Shown in pieces: positions 42,616-54,800 of a stretch of 64,000 nucleotides of DNA. The first letter of the stretch is position 1. Each line of letters starts with the position of its first letter. Below the pieces are notes generated by a model. It searched no databases and was not told the origin of the DNA. It worked only from the letters and a program-made list of their open reading frames with translations. The position numbers and the translations under genes are program-made. The DNA comes from Cytospora piceicola (lineage: Eukaryota > Ascomycota > Sordariomycetes > Diaporthales > Cytosporaceae), in NCBI GenBank assembly GCA_023375675.1, contig JALQBC010000018.1:682001-746000 (forward strand), written 5' to 3'.

Positions 42616-44379
42616 TCACTGCCTACTATTGACCACCAGATCCCGCACCAAGTCAATATCTTTGTCCTGCAACTCATCCGTGTACTCCGCGATCAGCTTT
42701 GCTTTTTTATTCATATATCTTCCTTGAAATGTCAGCCTCGCATTACCGTATTGCATGTAGCAACCACTCGTCATCAACCAAGGTTCGAATACTGTCGGCC
42801 TTGAATCCTCACCCGGGGCTCCCACCTCCGTTAGCCAAGCCCCCATAGTCAGCTTATTGGCCAATCTAGGCATCCTGCCGTTACCAAACCCGGGACGAGT
42901 TTCGACAGCATTCCTGTCATTTTCAAAGCACAGAACGAGCGGCTCTCCAGGGGCTAGGACGAATGCCGGGTTGTCCCACGGTCGGTCCCACGTTAGACGT
43001 CCTGGTGTACCCACGGGAACACCGTTGTCCTCACTGGGGATATCTGTGAGTGGTACTATGATCGGAGGATTGGCGTCAGGTGGGTCTGTGAAGGGTGCTA
43101 AAATCCACCCATAGCGTTCGTTGTTGTCCCAGTTGCTCGTGTCGAAGATAGTCCCGGGTGGAGAATTTGAGAATGTCACGGCGTCGAAGTGCTCGAAGTC
43201 CTCGTCAGTGACAAACATCAACTGCCCTGTGTTATGACAGGGGTTGTAGAAATCTATATCAGTGCCGTACGCCTGCTTGCCAAACACATAGCACGAATAA
43301 TGATCCTCGAAGCCAGCCCCTGGGCCCAATACACCCTTGTGTTTATAAAACACGAGGACTTCTTGCCTGTAAAAGTCGGAAATGAGCTGAAATATGCTGC
43401 GGAAATAAGGTTCCTTAGGCGGCCCGGCATCTGGTTCGTTGGTGGCCAGACAACGCAACACGGAAAGCTCTCCCCAGTCGTCCATCTGGTCCTCCAAGCC
43501 ATGGACTCCATTCCTGGCGCTGCGGGCCGTCTCCTGACACCAAGTATACATGCGATGGCGAATATGACTTGGATCGTGTAAAACGTGCGTGAAGAAATGA
43601 TATAGCATGGCCTTCTCCCGGCGTCCGGCACGTAATCCTATATTAGGAGAGGTAAAGCCTGGGAGGCCCGTTCCATGCACTTGATACGCCAGCGCATGCC
43701 ATAAACTATTTCCCGCGCCTCGATAGGCTGCTACGGCACGCATATTTTGTACCAGACTATTGCTATCCAGCACAGTAAAGTCCTCGTGCCTTCTTGCGCC
43801 TTCCCATTCGGCCATTCGGATGGTTCGGGCTGTGTTGAACATCTCGCGGGTCGAGGGCAAGTCTGGCTGCGTTCGGAGATACCGTCTCTTTACAACCCGA
43901 CGTCGAAAGTCTGCTGCCCTCGACTTGCTATGAGCGATAAAATTGATATTGGTGAGTGCTGCCGCTGTAAGAGGAGGGTTGTCAGCTGCCGCTATACGCG
44001 CCATCTGCACAGCCCATGGTTTACCCCGTGGTAGATCGCTGGGCAATGGGAAGTCCCTGTCTGGGTTTCGAAAGCTCATGTGCGCCCGCGAGTGTCCGGA
44101 AACAGTTTTGATCGCCATGAGAACAATTCTGATCCTCCGCTCACGCGTGGCCTCCGTGCGTCTGTCGCGGCGATCCCTTATCTTGTCCAGGAGAGCTTTG
44201 CAGTATACTTCATATTGTATCTGAGTGGGCGCACCTGGTAGAGCGGAGAGGCCAAGGTTATACCACGCATGCTTCACATCGCCGTAATCGAATATAGTCT
44301 GAGAGCGGTACCCCAGGCCCTTCATGAATGGGGCATCTGGTAGAGGTATACGTGGTGGCATCGGTCCTGGAGCCGCCAT
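42616..44379 (-). CDS. OTU-like protein with serine at the catalytic cysteine position
   Basis: An intronless frame. The ATG at 44379 (MAAPGPMPPRIPLPDAPF) gives 587 residues; an upstream in-frame ATG at 44484 would add 35. The core reads YRGAGNSLWHALAYQVHG, closely following the OTU cysteine-protease motif DGNCLFxALAxQxxG, except that the nucleophile is Ser225. Later come DDWGELSVLRCLA, like the conserved WG-x-E-x2-ALA element, and EHFDAV (His397), like the OTU histidine motif. OTU enzymes remove ubiquitin; with Ser this copy would be catalytically dead, altered, or only a ubiquitin-binding scaffold. Flanks of about 200 residues on either side are unrecognised. The full-length open frame without stops argues that it is an expressed gene, not a relic. 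Confidence 0.65.
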   Translation of the reverse strand: MAAPGPMPPRIPLPDAPFMKGLGYRSQTIFDYGDVKHAWYNLGLSALPGAPTQIQYEVYCKALLDKIRDRRDRRTEATRERRIRIVLMAIKTVSGHSRAHMSFRNPDRDFPLPSDLPRGKPWAVQMARIAAADNPPLTAAALTNINFIAHSKSRAADFRRRVVKRRYLRTQPDLPSTREMFNTARTIRMAEWEGARRHEDFTVLDSNSLVQNMRAVAAYRGAGNSLWHALAYQVHGTGLPGFTSPNIGLRAGRREKAMLYHFFTHVLHDPSHIRHRMYTWCQETARSARNGVHGLEDQMDDWGELSVLRCLATNEPDAGPPKEPYFRSIFQLISDFYRQEVLVFYKHKGVLGPGAGFEDHYSCYVFGKQAYGTDIDFYNPCHNTGQLMFVTDEDFEHFDAVTFSNSPPGTIFDTSNWDNNERYGWILAPFTDPPDANPPIIVPLTDIPSEDNGVPVGTPGRLTWDRPWDNPAFVLAPGEPLVLCFENDRNAVETRPGFGNGRMPRLANKLTMGAWLTEVGAPGEDSRPTVFEPWLMTSGCYMQYGNARLTFQGRYMNKKAKLIAEYTDELQDKDIDLVRDLVVNSRQ

Positions 44380-45331
44380 TTTGTACAGAATGCGTGTTCG
44401 GTGGAATACTTGGTATGATATTGTAACTTTTGGAGTAGAACATTGTGGTTCTTCTCGGATGCCCAGCTCTGGCGAAGTCCTCAATTAAGGGTAGCGGTTT
44501 CTGTAATTGAACATGACCAGTTTTGAGTTCCACGCGTGTTCTTTGTTGTCTTCCCTCGACCAAATGTCTTTTTGGGAACAACATCCGCATCCAGCTAAAG
44601 CCATTCCATTTCGCACAATGGGTTTCGGGTCACCATTGAGACTTCTGTTGATCCAGCAGCACAGGCCGGCATGGTTGTAGCACTAGGTTTGGGGCAAATA
44701 GCATACTAGAGGCTGGAATTTGATAAAGGACTGGAAAACCCCTCAATTATTATATATACTGTTCTTTCAGTTTACATAACTAATATCATCTTTTGCTATT
44801 CTTACTTCACTCTCCGACTATGACTACAAGAGATGTCAGGGATAGGCGAGGCCGGCAGAACAAAGCCGAAGTATTATTTGGGTACCATTGCGGTTGATCT
44901 GTGTAGTACTGCCAATTATTAATTTTGTTTGGGAACGGCTTCCCGTGTCCCAGCTGAAAATCAACAGGTAGCCATTCGAGTGTTTACCTAGGTATTTTGA
45001 TTGCGTATCTTCGTTGCTAAATACCTAGGTAGGTATATACTTCGAAAAGAAGTCACTGCGTCCATTGCCTGTATGACCAGGAACTTAGCAAGCTTGCCCA
45101 GGTGTCCTCAAACCCTATTCTGTCGCCACCTTTCGATATTTGAGGCCCTGTCGACATTCTGAACCCCATCTTGGCCAGGGCGAAGACTGGCCTGAAAGAG
45201 AAAACATAGCGAAGCCGCCCCGGCGCCTAAGAACGCAACTGACAATCAGGCGACACAGTCTCAATATTCAGACTTGTCTCTCAGGACGAAACCATAACTC
45301 CAGCTTGAGTCTGAAGACCCTTTAATTCTCC
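44380..45331. other. Intergenic region with paired ACCTAGGT palindromes
   Basis: About 950 bp upstream of the OTU-like gene. ACCTAGGTA at 44986-44994 and ACCTAGGTAGGT at 45023-45034 form an inverted pair 28 bp apart. No gene recognised. Confidence 0.5.
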
Positions 45332-45726
45332 CTAAGCACCTGGGCATACGTCATCAATCGCAACCTGCCTACAGTTGGATCCACCGCGAGCCTCACACTG
45401 GGCCTGTATGCCGTTGATGCTGAAGAAGGTGCTCCAATAGCACTGGTCGACGTAGGCCGAGCCCTCGCATCGGTAGAGACATTGTGGGCAGACATTAGCG
45501 TAGCTAGAGGCTTGCGCCTCGCAGAGGTCTTCGTAGTCGGGTGTAGCAGATGGTGCTGCAGAAGTTGTGGTGTTTGTAGAGGTCTGTTGGTCGTTCATGA
45601 GTAAAGTAAACATGTAAAATGGGATCGACGGGGAAAAGGCCACGGGAAGTTCGGCCGAAGGATATATGTTACCTGAGCAAAGGCTACTGCTGGAAGAACC
45701 AAGCTGAGAAGGGTGGCGAGTCTCAT
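45332..45726 (-). CDS. Small secreted eight-cysteine protein
   Basis: Two exons on the minus strand, 45726-45673 and 45583-45332, joined in phase 0, give 101 residues. The first exon is exactly a signal peptide, MRLATLLSLVLPAVAFAQ. The mature part starts with a Thr/Ser linker (TSTNTTTSAAPSATP) and then has eight cysteines (DLCEA, NVCPQC, YRCEG, QCYWS, AQCEA, NCRQ, DVCPG), enough for four disulphides. This is the pattern of fungal small secreted proteins and effector candidates; I recognise no named family. The exon boundary placed right at the signal-peptide end is common in such genes. An unspliced reading from 45826 lacks the signal peptide and is rejected. Confidence 0.75.
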
Positions 45727-46431
45727 GATGACGAGTGGTGGCTCCAGGGCTGTGAAGAATCTGAATCCGGTATGATAGAAGGTCGTGCAAGTAATTGAGA
45801 GTAAGGTCGGCAACACAGTACCGCATGGTGGTTATCAGTGAGCATTTATATAAATACGTTGATCTTCAAATTCCCCCGACAGATGTAAACAAGGACAAGG
45901 GTGCTGGCCAAGGTAATGGTAGCCTAATTAATTGCTCTCCAGCTTACCCTGGCATAATTAGCTGCCTACTTAGTACCTAGGTACCTGGTACGATCACGCC
46001 ACCGTACCACGCTTGTCCGGTGTTGTATGTAAGTTCAAAGGACAAACTACGCGAAGGAACCATCAACAAAATACGATGTAACCTCGTGTAGGCTTCAGTT
46101 CCTAGTGGAAAGAGTCACCACAAGTGTGGACAAGCATGCCAGCACACATGGTAGATATGGGACCCGCTTTATCGGCATGGGGGGTACAACAATTTAAGTA
46201 GAAGATATTGTTATGGTCTGATTCGTGAAGGCAGCAATGGGCGATGGAATTGTTAATTTTTTCTTATCAACGACTGGCACGATTGGAGTGCGCTTTGCAA
46301 TTTTCCCCAGCCCGAACATGGCTTTCATAGTCTCAACCTCAAACCTACCCTATCGACCAGACAACGTGCAACGCCAAAAAAACAGGAAACAATTTTGGAT
46401 ATAGGCTGCTAAAATTTTGGTGATTACATCT
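45727..46431. other. Intergenic region upstream of tRNA-Ala
   Basis: About 700 bp with the secreted-protein promoter and an ACCTAGGTACC palindrome near 45976-45986. No gene recognised. Confidence 0.5.
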
Positions 46432-46515
46432 GGGGGCATGGCGCAGCGGTAGCGCGTCTGCTTTGCAACAATTTGTTCATGCAGAAGGTCAAGGGTTCAA
46501 GCCCCTTTGCCTCCA
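46432..46515 (+). tRNA. tRNA-Ala (anticodon UGC) with a 12-nt intron
   Basis: The acceptor arms GGGGGCA and TGCCTCC pair (one G-U) and are followed by A. The D stem is GCGC/GCGC. The anticodon stem TCTGC pairs with GCAGA; the loop is TTTGCA plus T, anticodon TGC at 46464-46466. The intron 46468-46479 sits one base 3' of the anticodon, the canonical place. The T arm AAGGG / TTCAAGC / CCCTT is perfect. The B box GGTTCAAGCC is intact. Confidence 0.92.
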
Positions 46516-46749
46516 TTTACTTTTTCGTATTTCGGTTTTTGTTTTCTTTTTGGCATTCCTCGTCTCTCTTCTTGTTTTTCAATGAAGCTGCCGCTACAAC
46601 TAGATTTTCTTTACCTCAGAATAAGCCTGCAACTCGTGGGTGTGTTCATTCCTGAAAGCTCAAAAGCATGTTTATGTATCCAGTAATATCTTCTGATACT
46701 GTATGTTTAACTTGGGGGGCCCGGGGCCCTTCTCTTTATCGCCGGCTGG

Positions 46750-47930
46750 CTGTCTTGCCGAAAAGCCACAACCTCCAGGATCTCGGATCCTCCTCACAGC
46801 CATCGTGTGCAACTCCCGTATATTCTGCTCGATTGTTCCTCCTCTACCGGACCCACTCGTCTAGTATCCTACACCACCCACAAATTGCTTGGCTTCTCTC
46901 CTAGTCTACTCCAGCATCCTGCCTCTGATACCTTCGGCAGCGCGGTCTTTGCCGCAACTTCCTCACTCCGCCACCCATGAATGTTGAGATGCTACCTAAG
47001 TATGCAATCTGCTCCAATTATGCCCAATGTAATTCGACCTCCCTTGTCAGTGTAATCATCTTGTGACTTATAGCCTGGTGACAGATGAAAGGTTTCCCAA
47101 AGGTCTCTCGCTCACGCGCATGTTCTATTGCAGTCCACGGGTGCTAACATCCGCGACTCGCGGTTGCAAATAATGGCCATAATGAATCGCTCCTTGTCGA
47201 GTTTGATCATGAAACACTTGAACCCAGCATTCCCCTTGCTGAGCACTTGAATTCTCGACAAGGACGCGCACATGCCACATTCGACATGCGCACCCAACTT
47301 GCTCCACCGGCGCTCTGGCCACGATCACGGATCTTCAAATGTTCTCTATCTCAAAGCCGGGTGACGAAAGAGGGATGACCAACAGCGATATCTCACCTTG
47401 CCCGGGGCCTCCTGCTCAGACGGCGGTGGTCATGTGGGCTGACGACTGTGCCCCAGTGATCCACTTCTTTGTGCCTGTGACGATGTGAAAGCTCCCATCT
47501 GTGTCCTCAACTGCTTGAGTTCGCATATCGCCAACATCACTGTCACCACTGGGCTCCGTACTACCCAGACAAAGTTTTGTCTTTCCATTTGAATAGACCA
47601 GGCAGCTATGGATGTTGTTGCTCATTCGTACCATGATGGAGAACAGCCCAGCACTCCAATCGCGTTCGTCCCCGCCAGTGCGATGCCACACCTCCTTCGA
47701 TACGGGCTGCTTCGTTGGTCAGAACCATCGTATGGAATACATCAGGGTTATCGACGAGAATATCTGTGACATTTTTGAACTTTGCGGCTTGTACTCAGAA
47801 TGTCAACAAATGTAAGCCCTGACTTGATGTACATAGGCTACTTTTGTCATATTCGGGCAATCGCCCGCAGCTTCCCAGTCAAGGCCATAAGGCAGGATTG
47901 TTTTGTCGATATGATCCCTGTCATATGATT
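46750..47930 (-). pseudogene. Acyl-CoA dehydrogenase, frameshifted relic
   Basis: On the minus strand, in family order but in changing frames, I read: ILPYGLDWEAAGDCP (about 47890), TNEAARIEGGVASHW (about 47730), LGSTEPSGDSDVGDMRTQAV with GTKKWITGAQSS (47560-47430), EISLLVIPLSSPGFEI (about 47360), VLSKGNAGFKCFMIKLDKERF (47250-47190), ETFGKPFICHQAISHK (about 47090), LEQIAYLGS (about 47000) and a C-terminal GTIEQNIRELHTMAV plus GSEILEV (46830-46760). These match the FAD and substrate-binding landmarks of acyl-CoA dehydrogenases (TEPSGGSD, KKWITN, ENxGFKxIMxNFNxER, RETFGKPL, GGxGY, GGSEEI). At least four frame changes and several stops separate them. In an active enzyme this would be the first step of beta-oxidation. 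Confidence 0.8.
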
Positions 47931-48804
47931 GAGGTCGCTTGTGCATACTGTTGTACTATTTTTTAGTTTTAGCGCGCTATGCCACGCTGGCTCGGCCGTC
48001 CCAGGCGGTTTGAGGCCCTTTGTTGTCCCATGTTCCCCCTGTGCGTGAGAACTCTCCATTTCCCGGATGCCCGCAGCGGAAATCCAATATTCAGATGGAT
48101 ATTGACGGAAGGGAGTTCTATTGCGTAATGAACCCGGGATTATTAGCCAACTGCTGATGATGCATTTTGTAGATCACGAGCTGTGAACTCAATCCCCGTA
48201 TTATTTCTGCTTCGTCAAGCCGACCTGAAGTTGACCTAATCAAATCCCCTTGACCTTCACTCTGCGTGTTCGCCATAAGCACTCTGGTAGGTCTTCATCT
48301 CAGATCAAACTAAAATATGATGCATGTATCGCACATAGCGTAGCTATTTTCATATTTGGATTGCGACTGCCAAAGGCCCCGGGCAGCGGTGTTCTTGCGG
48401 CCTGGACAAAGGTATGCCGGTTAGATACTTAGGTATTTTAGGTTGATAGTCAACACGGTCATTACCGTTACCTTTGAAACAAAATTGTAAAGAGGATTGG
48501 AGACCAGTGGCACTGGATGCCATCACATTGTATAGTTGGTTGCCCACTCACGTCGGTATCAGGTTCATGAAGAAAAAGTGCCAACTTGTTATACCCGTCT
48601 TACGCTTAAACTCGTTAAATCAAATTTCCAAACCTCCCTGTCCAATTGCTCGTCATATGGATAGTGAATGTTGCCCTACTCGATTATGTATATCGTAATG
48701 CAAAAGAATATCGCAAGTACAAAGCCGGAGGAAAAGAGTGAAAACAAACGAAGACGAAGACGATTCCTACGACCAGAAACATATACAATCTAGGTCCAGA
48801 TACC
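47931..48804. other. Intergenic region downstream of the polyketide synthase
   Basis: About 870 bp between the pseudogene and the PKS stop codon, holding the PKS terminator. Short frames only; no gene recognised. Confidence 0.5.
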
Positions 48805-51800
48805 TTAGGAAGCCAAAGTACTGCGGATATGAGCAGCAAGCTCAGTCGCATATGGCTCGCGCTATATCAGAACATGGTCAGCCATAGTATATAATGATCG
48901 AAGTGATACATCCGCACTCTGGGTAGACTTACCATCATCGAAAAGTGGTGGGCATTTTGTACTTTCTTCAGCCTTATCTCACAGCCCTCGCTAGGAAACA
49001 ATTTATCCCACCCATTCGTCCCGAAGTCTGTCCGTTTTTCTGTCAGGAACTTCATTCCCTCCGTATCATCTGGATGCGGCTCTGGTTTCTTCACACCAGG
49101 TCTATCCGTGATAGTATCGGGCGCCCAGATGATTGCTACTGTCTTTGGACAGTGTTCTGTGGGCAACGGCACCGCGCGGTATTCATGCAACACGTCAATG
49201 CTCGCGTTGAAATGCGCAATGAGTTTGTCGTGCTCAGCGTCCGTGAACCTGTGTGTAATCTCTCTCGAGCTTGCTGGTCTCCCATGCTGACCGCCGCCGA
49301 AAAGATGCAGTGATTTGCAGAAGTCGTAGAAATGGTTTGGCAAGCGATCTAAGCCCTTCAACGGTGGTGGTGAGTCGATCAAGATTAAAGTAGTTACCTT
49401 TTCCCCCTGGGAAATGAGCATATGAGCAGCTAAATATGCCAGGATACCACCTGCGGACCAACCGCCGAGGTGGTAGGGCCCGTTGCATTGGCGCCGACGG
49501 AGCTCAGTGAGGTACCTGGACATGAGCTGATCCAAAGGGCAGAGACGCAGGGAGCCCGGGTCCTTGAGGAAGGGCGAGTTGAGTGCGATGACGCAGGTCT
49601 CGGACGAGATTCGTGGGATGCCTGCGTATGAGGTTGCAGAGCCAGAACCGTCGGGAAACAGGAAGATGGTATTTGTGCATGTACGGAGGGAGCCCTGCAT
49701 GATGAAAGAAGTTGATGCTGCTGTCCTGATTGCTTCTGGGAGGACTTGTTTTGCTTCAGGTAAGGGTGTCTTCCTTCCCTTCAACAGAAGGGCGCAGTCC
49801 AAAGCCTCTGGTTTGATAGGACCGTACTCCTCTCTCGATGGTGTGCTGGCTGGACTGGAGGGTGTATTGCTGTTGTCGCTTGGAGTACCGCTCGGGTCGG
49901 TTGATTCGTGATCGGAGGCAGTAGCATCACCTCCCAGCAAGAAGGACTTCAGACTTGCCACAGTTGGATATTCCATCAACAGAGATTCGTGGTCAATGTC
50001 AAGTTCGAGTTCTTCTCGGAACCTACTGACGATGACAAGTGACAGTAGGGAATCAATTCCGCTGTCGGCAAAGTGCGTATCGTCGGTGAGGTCTAAAACA
50101 GCCACTCCACTTTCTTCCGAGACGACTCGGAGGGCCCTGTCGACAATGTCAAAGGACTGAAGTACTGGAAGTCTCTGTGGACTGATGTTGGTAACTTGTG
50201 CTGCTTCAACCTGCCGTGAGGATGCCTCGAGAGTGTCGGATCCCTCTGACTGCAACAGTGTCTTTAGATCACCAATGGTGGGAAACTCCATTAGCATGGA
50301 ACCAGAATCGACATCGACATCCAACTCTTCCCGAAACCGGGCAGTAATGGTCAACGATAGTAGAGAATCAACGCCTAAGTCGCTAAACAAGCTAACCTCA
50401 GTGAGATCAGGAACCGCAATACCACTTTCTTCGGAGATGATTTGCAAGGCGGTCAAGAATCTTTTAGATCCAGCAGAAGCTGGGATCGATGCCGATGGAA
50501 TCAACGTCGTATTAGACACAAGCGCAGGGATTTCCTTAGTCGGTTGGCTTTTTACTTTCTTGCCACTTTCCAAGGACAGAATGACTCGAAGGACACGGCG
50601 CGGTACACCTTGAATCTAAAGACAATGTCAGCAACAAACCCTCCTTCAACAAGGCACACATCCTGCCTCAGGCGTCGAGTACTTACCGCAAGCTGCTGGA
50701 AGGCGGCAACAACCTTCTCCCCATCGAATACTACGACGTCGCCATGCCAGAGATGATCCTTTCCTTCGACCATTCTGGTATACGTGGTATACGACTTTTC
50801 GAAGTCGATCTCCTCGAACAGTTGAAACGAGCCCCAACCATGATTCATAAACACCTCAAAGTCCAGATCGCAACCATCATTACAGTTCATAACAAATCCG
50901 CAGCTTTGTGTCAGCGCGTCGATGATGGCTGGATGAGTATGGAACCGATCATCTTCGTTCCTCTTGACACTCTTAAAGCTGACACGGCTTGAAGCCTCAA
51001 GAGTAATGCTATTCAGAACAACCTCGTCGATGGCACGGTAGTCGGCGTGAAATTGCGCGAGAGGTCGGATCATGCGGTAAACCATAGCGCGATTGAATCG
51101 AGCGGTGGTTTCGGACGCGATGCCCTGGCGCAGTACTTGCATCTTCTCTTTCGTATTGCTGGCCTCTTGCTGCAGTCTGCGCTGGTAGGATCTGTCTTGG
51201 AAACGAATAACACACCGAGCATGTTCTTGGAGCTGCCCCTTACTGTCAAACGAGAGGAATTTGGTGATAGCCTCGTTCTTGTCCCAGTCAACTTCAGCAT
51301 GAGACTGTAACGGCTGCGGACCTTCGGGTTTCGCGATTAAAGCCTTCGAGACGGACATGTCGGCCACAGCCACCACAACATCCTCACTACACAGCTGTGG
51401 GCGATGCACTCCAGCAAGATACTTCCCGAGTGTCAGCGCCATATCCGCATAGACTGATGGAGTGCAAAGGGGGATGTTATCAACGCAGTGTCCCTTTACA
51501 AGTGGGTTGAGATCAGGCCTGGCTATATCAGCCTCTACAACAATTTTGACCCTGGCACCATTGCACCCAGAGGTCTCTTCCACTACACGGTGGATAGTGG
51601 TGCTGTCGAGCTTTCTGGAGGGACCAGAATTGATGATCAGAGGCGACTCTCCCTTCCGTAAGGACCAGTCATTGACATACTGGATCCAGTAGTCCTTCAG
51701 ATCCCAGCTATATGCTGGCAGAGAGATGACTTTATGGCTTGTTGGGAAGTCACGGTGATATTCAGACCAGCGTATGTCGGTCCCGAGATTGTACAACTTC

Positions 51801-54800
51801 TTAAGACATTCGGTCAAGACCTGCCAAGCTGTTTTTGACTGCCGAGAGGAGCTCGTACGTTGCGACGTTGCCAGAATCTGCATCTGAGGACCAAGAGTTG
51901 ACTTCACCATGCCTGATACCGCTGGGTGTGGACCAACTTCCAGAATAATACTCTGGTCAGAGATCATCCGCTCGGCATGGGAGAATTGCAGAGCTTTAAG
52001 CATATTGACTGGCTCGCGGCAATGACGGACTAAATAGTCCGGGCCGAAGGCAATATTCGTATTCGTGGGGAGGATGACATTACCGTCCAATGGACATATG
52101 ATGGGCAATCTGGGTGTTGAGTATGTTGCCCCGGCAGCAGCCTTCCTAAAATCTGCCAGAATGGGGTCGACTTGAGACGAGTGGAAGGCATACGGAACCT
52201 TGAGTGTTGTCGTCCTTAGGCCAACGCCGGCGAGGACCTTGGCAGCGACGGCCATATCTGCTGTTGGCCCAGCCACCACTGTCTCCAGAGGAGAGTTCAA
52301 ACACGCAAATTCGTATTCTGTCGTTGTGTGACCGAGCGCGTTCTTGATATCGTCTTGCGAACCCTTCACCACAAGCATAGAGTGACTGCCCTGTGAGCAT
52401 TTGCTGTGGAGTAGTTCGGCTCGCTTTCCGACAAGGTAGACAGTATCTACATCTGACAGAACCCCAGCGACATTAAGTGCTGCGTATTCGCCCAGGCTAT
52501 GGCCGAAAACTGCGGTGGGGATGATATCCCAGACAGAAAGCAACCTGGAGAGCGCTATCTGCATACAGACATTTGCCAGCTGGACAACGACCGGCGAGAA
52601 ATCCAAGATATCCTCAGACTCGCCAGCTTCGAAAACAGGCATGATCGACGGGAAACCTAGTCTCTGCCCGGTATAGTCCAGACGACGGAGAACCTCGCGG
52701 AATTGTGAGAAATTGTCGAGGAAGAGTCTGCCCATCCCGGGAAACTGGGCACCCTGACCTGTGAATGCGAAGACTACCTTATAGACCTTAGGACGATTGG
52801 CGCCCGTTTGGTGCCGAATAGCTGTCTCGATCTGTGTGCAGAGATCACTAACTGAAGATGTCGCGAACATGACACGGTGAGGATGATGGATGCGGCGGGC
52901 TGTGGTTGTATATGATAGTTGGCCCAGAGAAACGCCATGGCTCTGTTTAATAGACCCCAGTATGGACTTCAGATTGTTCTGGAGGGACAATCCATTCTTG
53001 GCGGATATAGCGACTAGGTGACTAGTCCTGGCTTCCTCTTTCAGATGATCATCCATCTCCTCAACACAGGGTGCATCTTCCAGCAATAATGCAGTATTGC
53101 CGCCTGCCGCGCTGAAGTTGTTGACGAACACTCTCCGTGGATTTGCGCCTTTCTTCCAAGGGACTGGACCATCTCGGGCGATCATAACATTTCTCTGGGC
53201 CAAGTCAGTTGGGAACTTGTGGTTGATCTTCGTCTTAATGCCACAGTGAGGGGGAATAATATTCTCCCGCATCATCAGTAGAACCTTGACCAAACTAGAC
53301 ACTCCAGAAGCTGCCTCTCCGTGGCCGATGTTCGCTTTGACGGACCCCAAGTACAGAGGCTGCTCAGGTCCCCTGGTCCCAACCGACGGTGCAAACGTCT
53401 CTAGGACACTCTGCATTTCTGACGCATCCCCGGCTTGTGTGCCAGTCCCATGCATCTCAACATAGCTGACACTTGTAGAGTCGACAGCATCTTGGGTGCC
53501 GTTGAGTATTTTGGTGAACATGGCTCTTTGTGCCCCGGAGTGGGGCCGGGTGATGGACTCGGCTTCGGCAGAATGGTTGGTATAAGCCCCAAGGACAAGG
53601 CCAAGAATTGGATCGTGGTCGGTGATAGCATCTTCAAGGCGTTTCAGGATTATGGTGCCGACCCCCTCGCCACGACAGTACCCATCTGCTCCATCGTCGA
53701 ACGTCTTGCAGTTACCTGTCCTCGAGAGAAAGTAGCCGCGATCCAGACCAGCCGTAAAGTCGGGGTTTGTGAGTACATTTGTGCCGCCTGTAATCGCAGT
53801 GTCGATATCCCTTTCCCATAGCGCGTTACAAGCAATATGCACTGCGGCGAGACTTGACGAACAAGCAGTATCGACGGCGTAGCTAGGACCCGAAAACCTG
53901 CAATGTGAGATTCAGTCAGCGATGTTGAGAATCAAAAGCAAGACCAAACAAATCAGAATCCTTATCCTTGGATCCCGGAAGGACACTCCAGTACTGGACG
54001 TTGACTTACTTAAAAAAGTAATTAATCCTGCCCGGAATGAATGCCCGATTTCCACCCGGAATGAAGTACGTATCGATTTTCTGCGCACTATTGGTTTCCA
54101 TCCAGTCGTTGCTAGTCACACCATAGAAAACGCCAACTCGGTCCCTTCGAGTCGACGGCGTCGCATCAGGAACTATCCCTGCCTGCTCAATGGCTTCGTA
54201 TGCCGTCATTAGGGCGATTCGCTGTGCTGGATCAACCTGAGGCGCTTCGCGCGGAGAGACATTGAAGAAACGAGCGTCGAATGCAGCAGGGTTATCGAGC
54301 CAACATCCGTACGGTGTAGCTGAAGTATTCTTGCGATTTCCAGTAGGGTCGAAGTGACTTGATACGTTCCAGTGCAGGGGAGGGACTTCTCTATGTACGT
54401 CGAGGCCCTGACGAAGGAGGTCCCAGAATGCTTCGGTGGAGTTGGCGCCAGGAAAGCGACCTGACATACCGACGATGGCTATCTTTGACCTACCGCCGCT
54501 AGGGCGACCTGTTGTGGAACTCGGGGAGACAAGTGGTTCATCTTTGGACGATGGCGTTCCTCCGGGTGTTGAATGCTGAACCGAATCCCTAAAGGGTGTC
54601 TGCTTGAGACCAGTATAGATGAGCTGGTCCGCGACCGTTCCTAAAGGAATTACCTTGAGTGATGGATCCTTCAATCCTCCGAGGAAGTTTTGCAACCCTT
54701 CGATTATACCACTCCATCGAATTTGTTGTAGCAAAATTTGCTCAACTGCTTCCTTCATAAGTGGTTTAAATCCATGGGCTTCGATTATTGCTCCACTGCT

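Noticed and set aside
45332..45826. 164-codon unspliced reading of the small secreted protein
   Set aside because: It lacks a signal peptide; splicing 45673 to 45583 instead gives a perfect one in phase.
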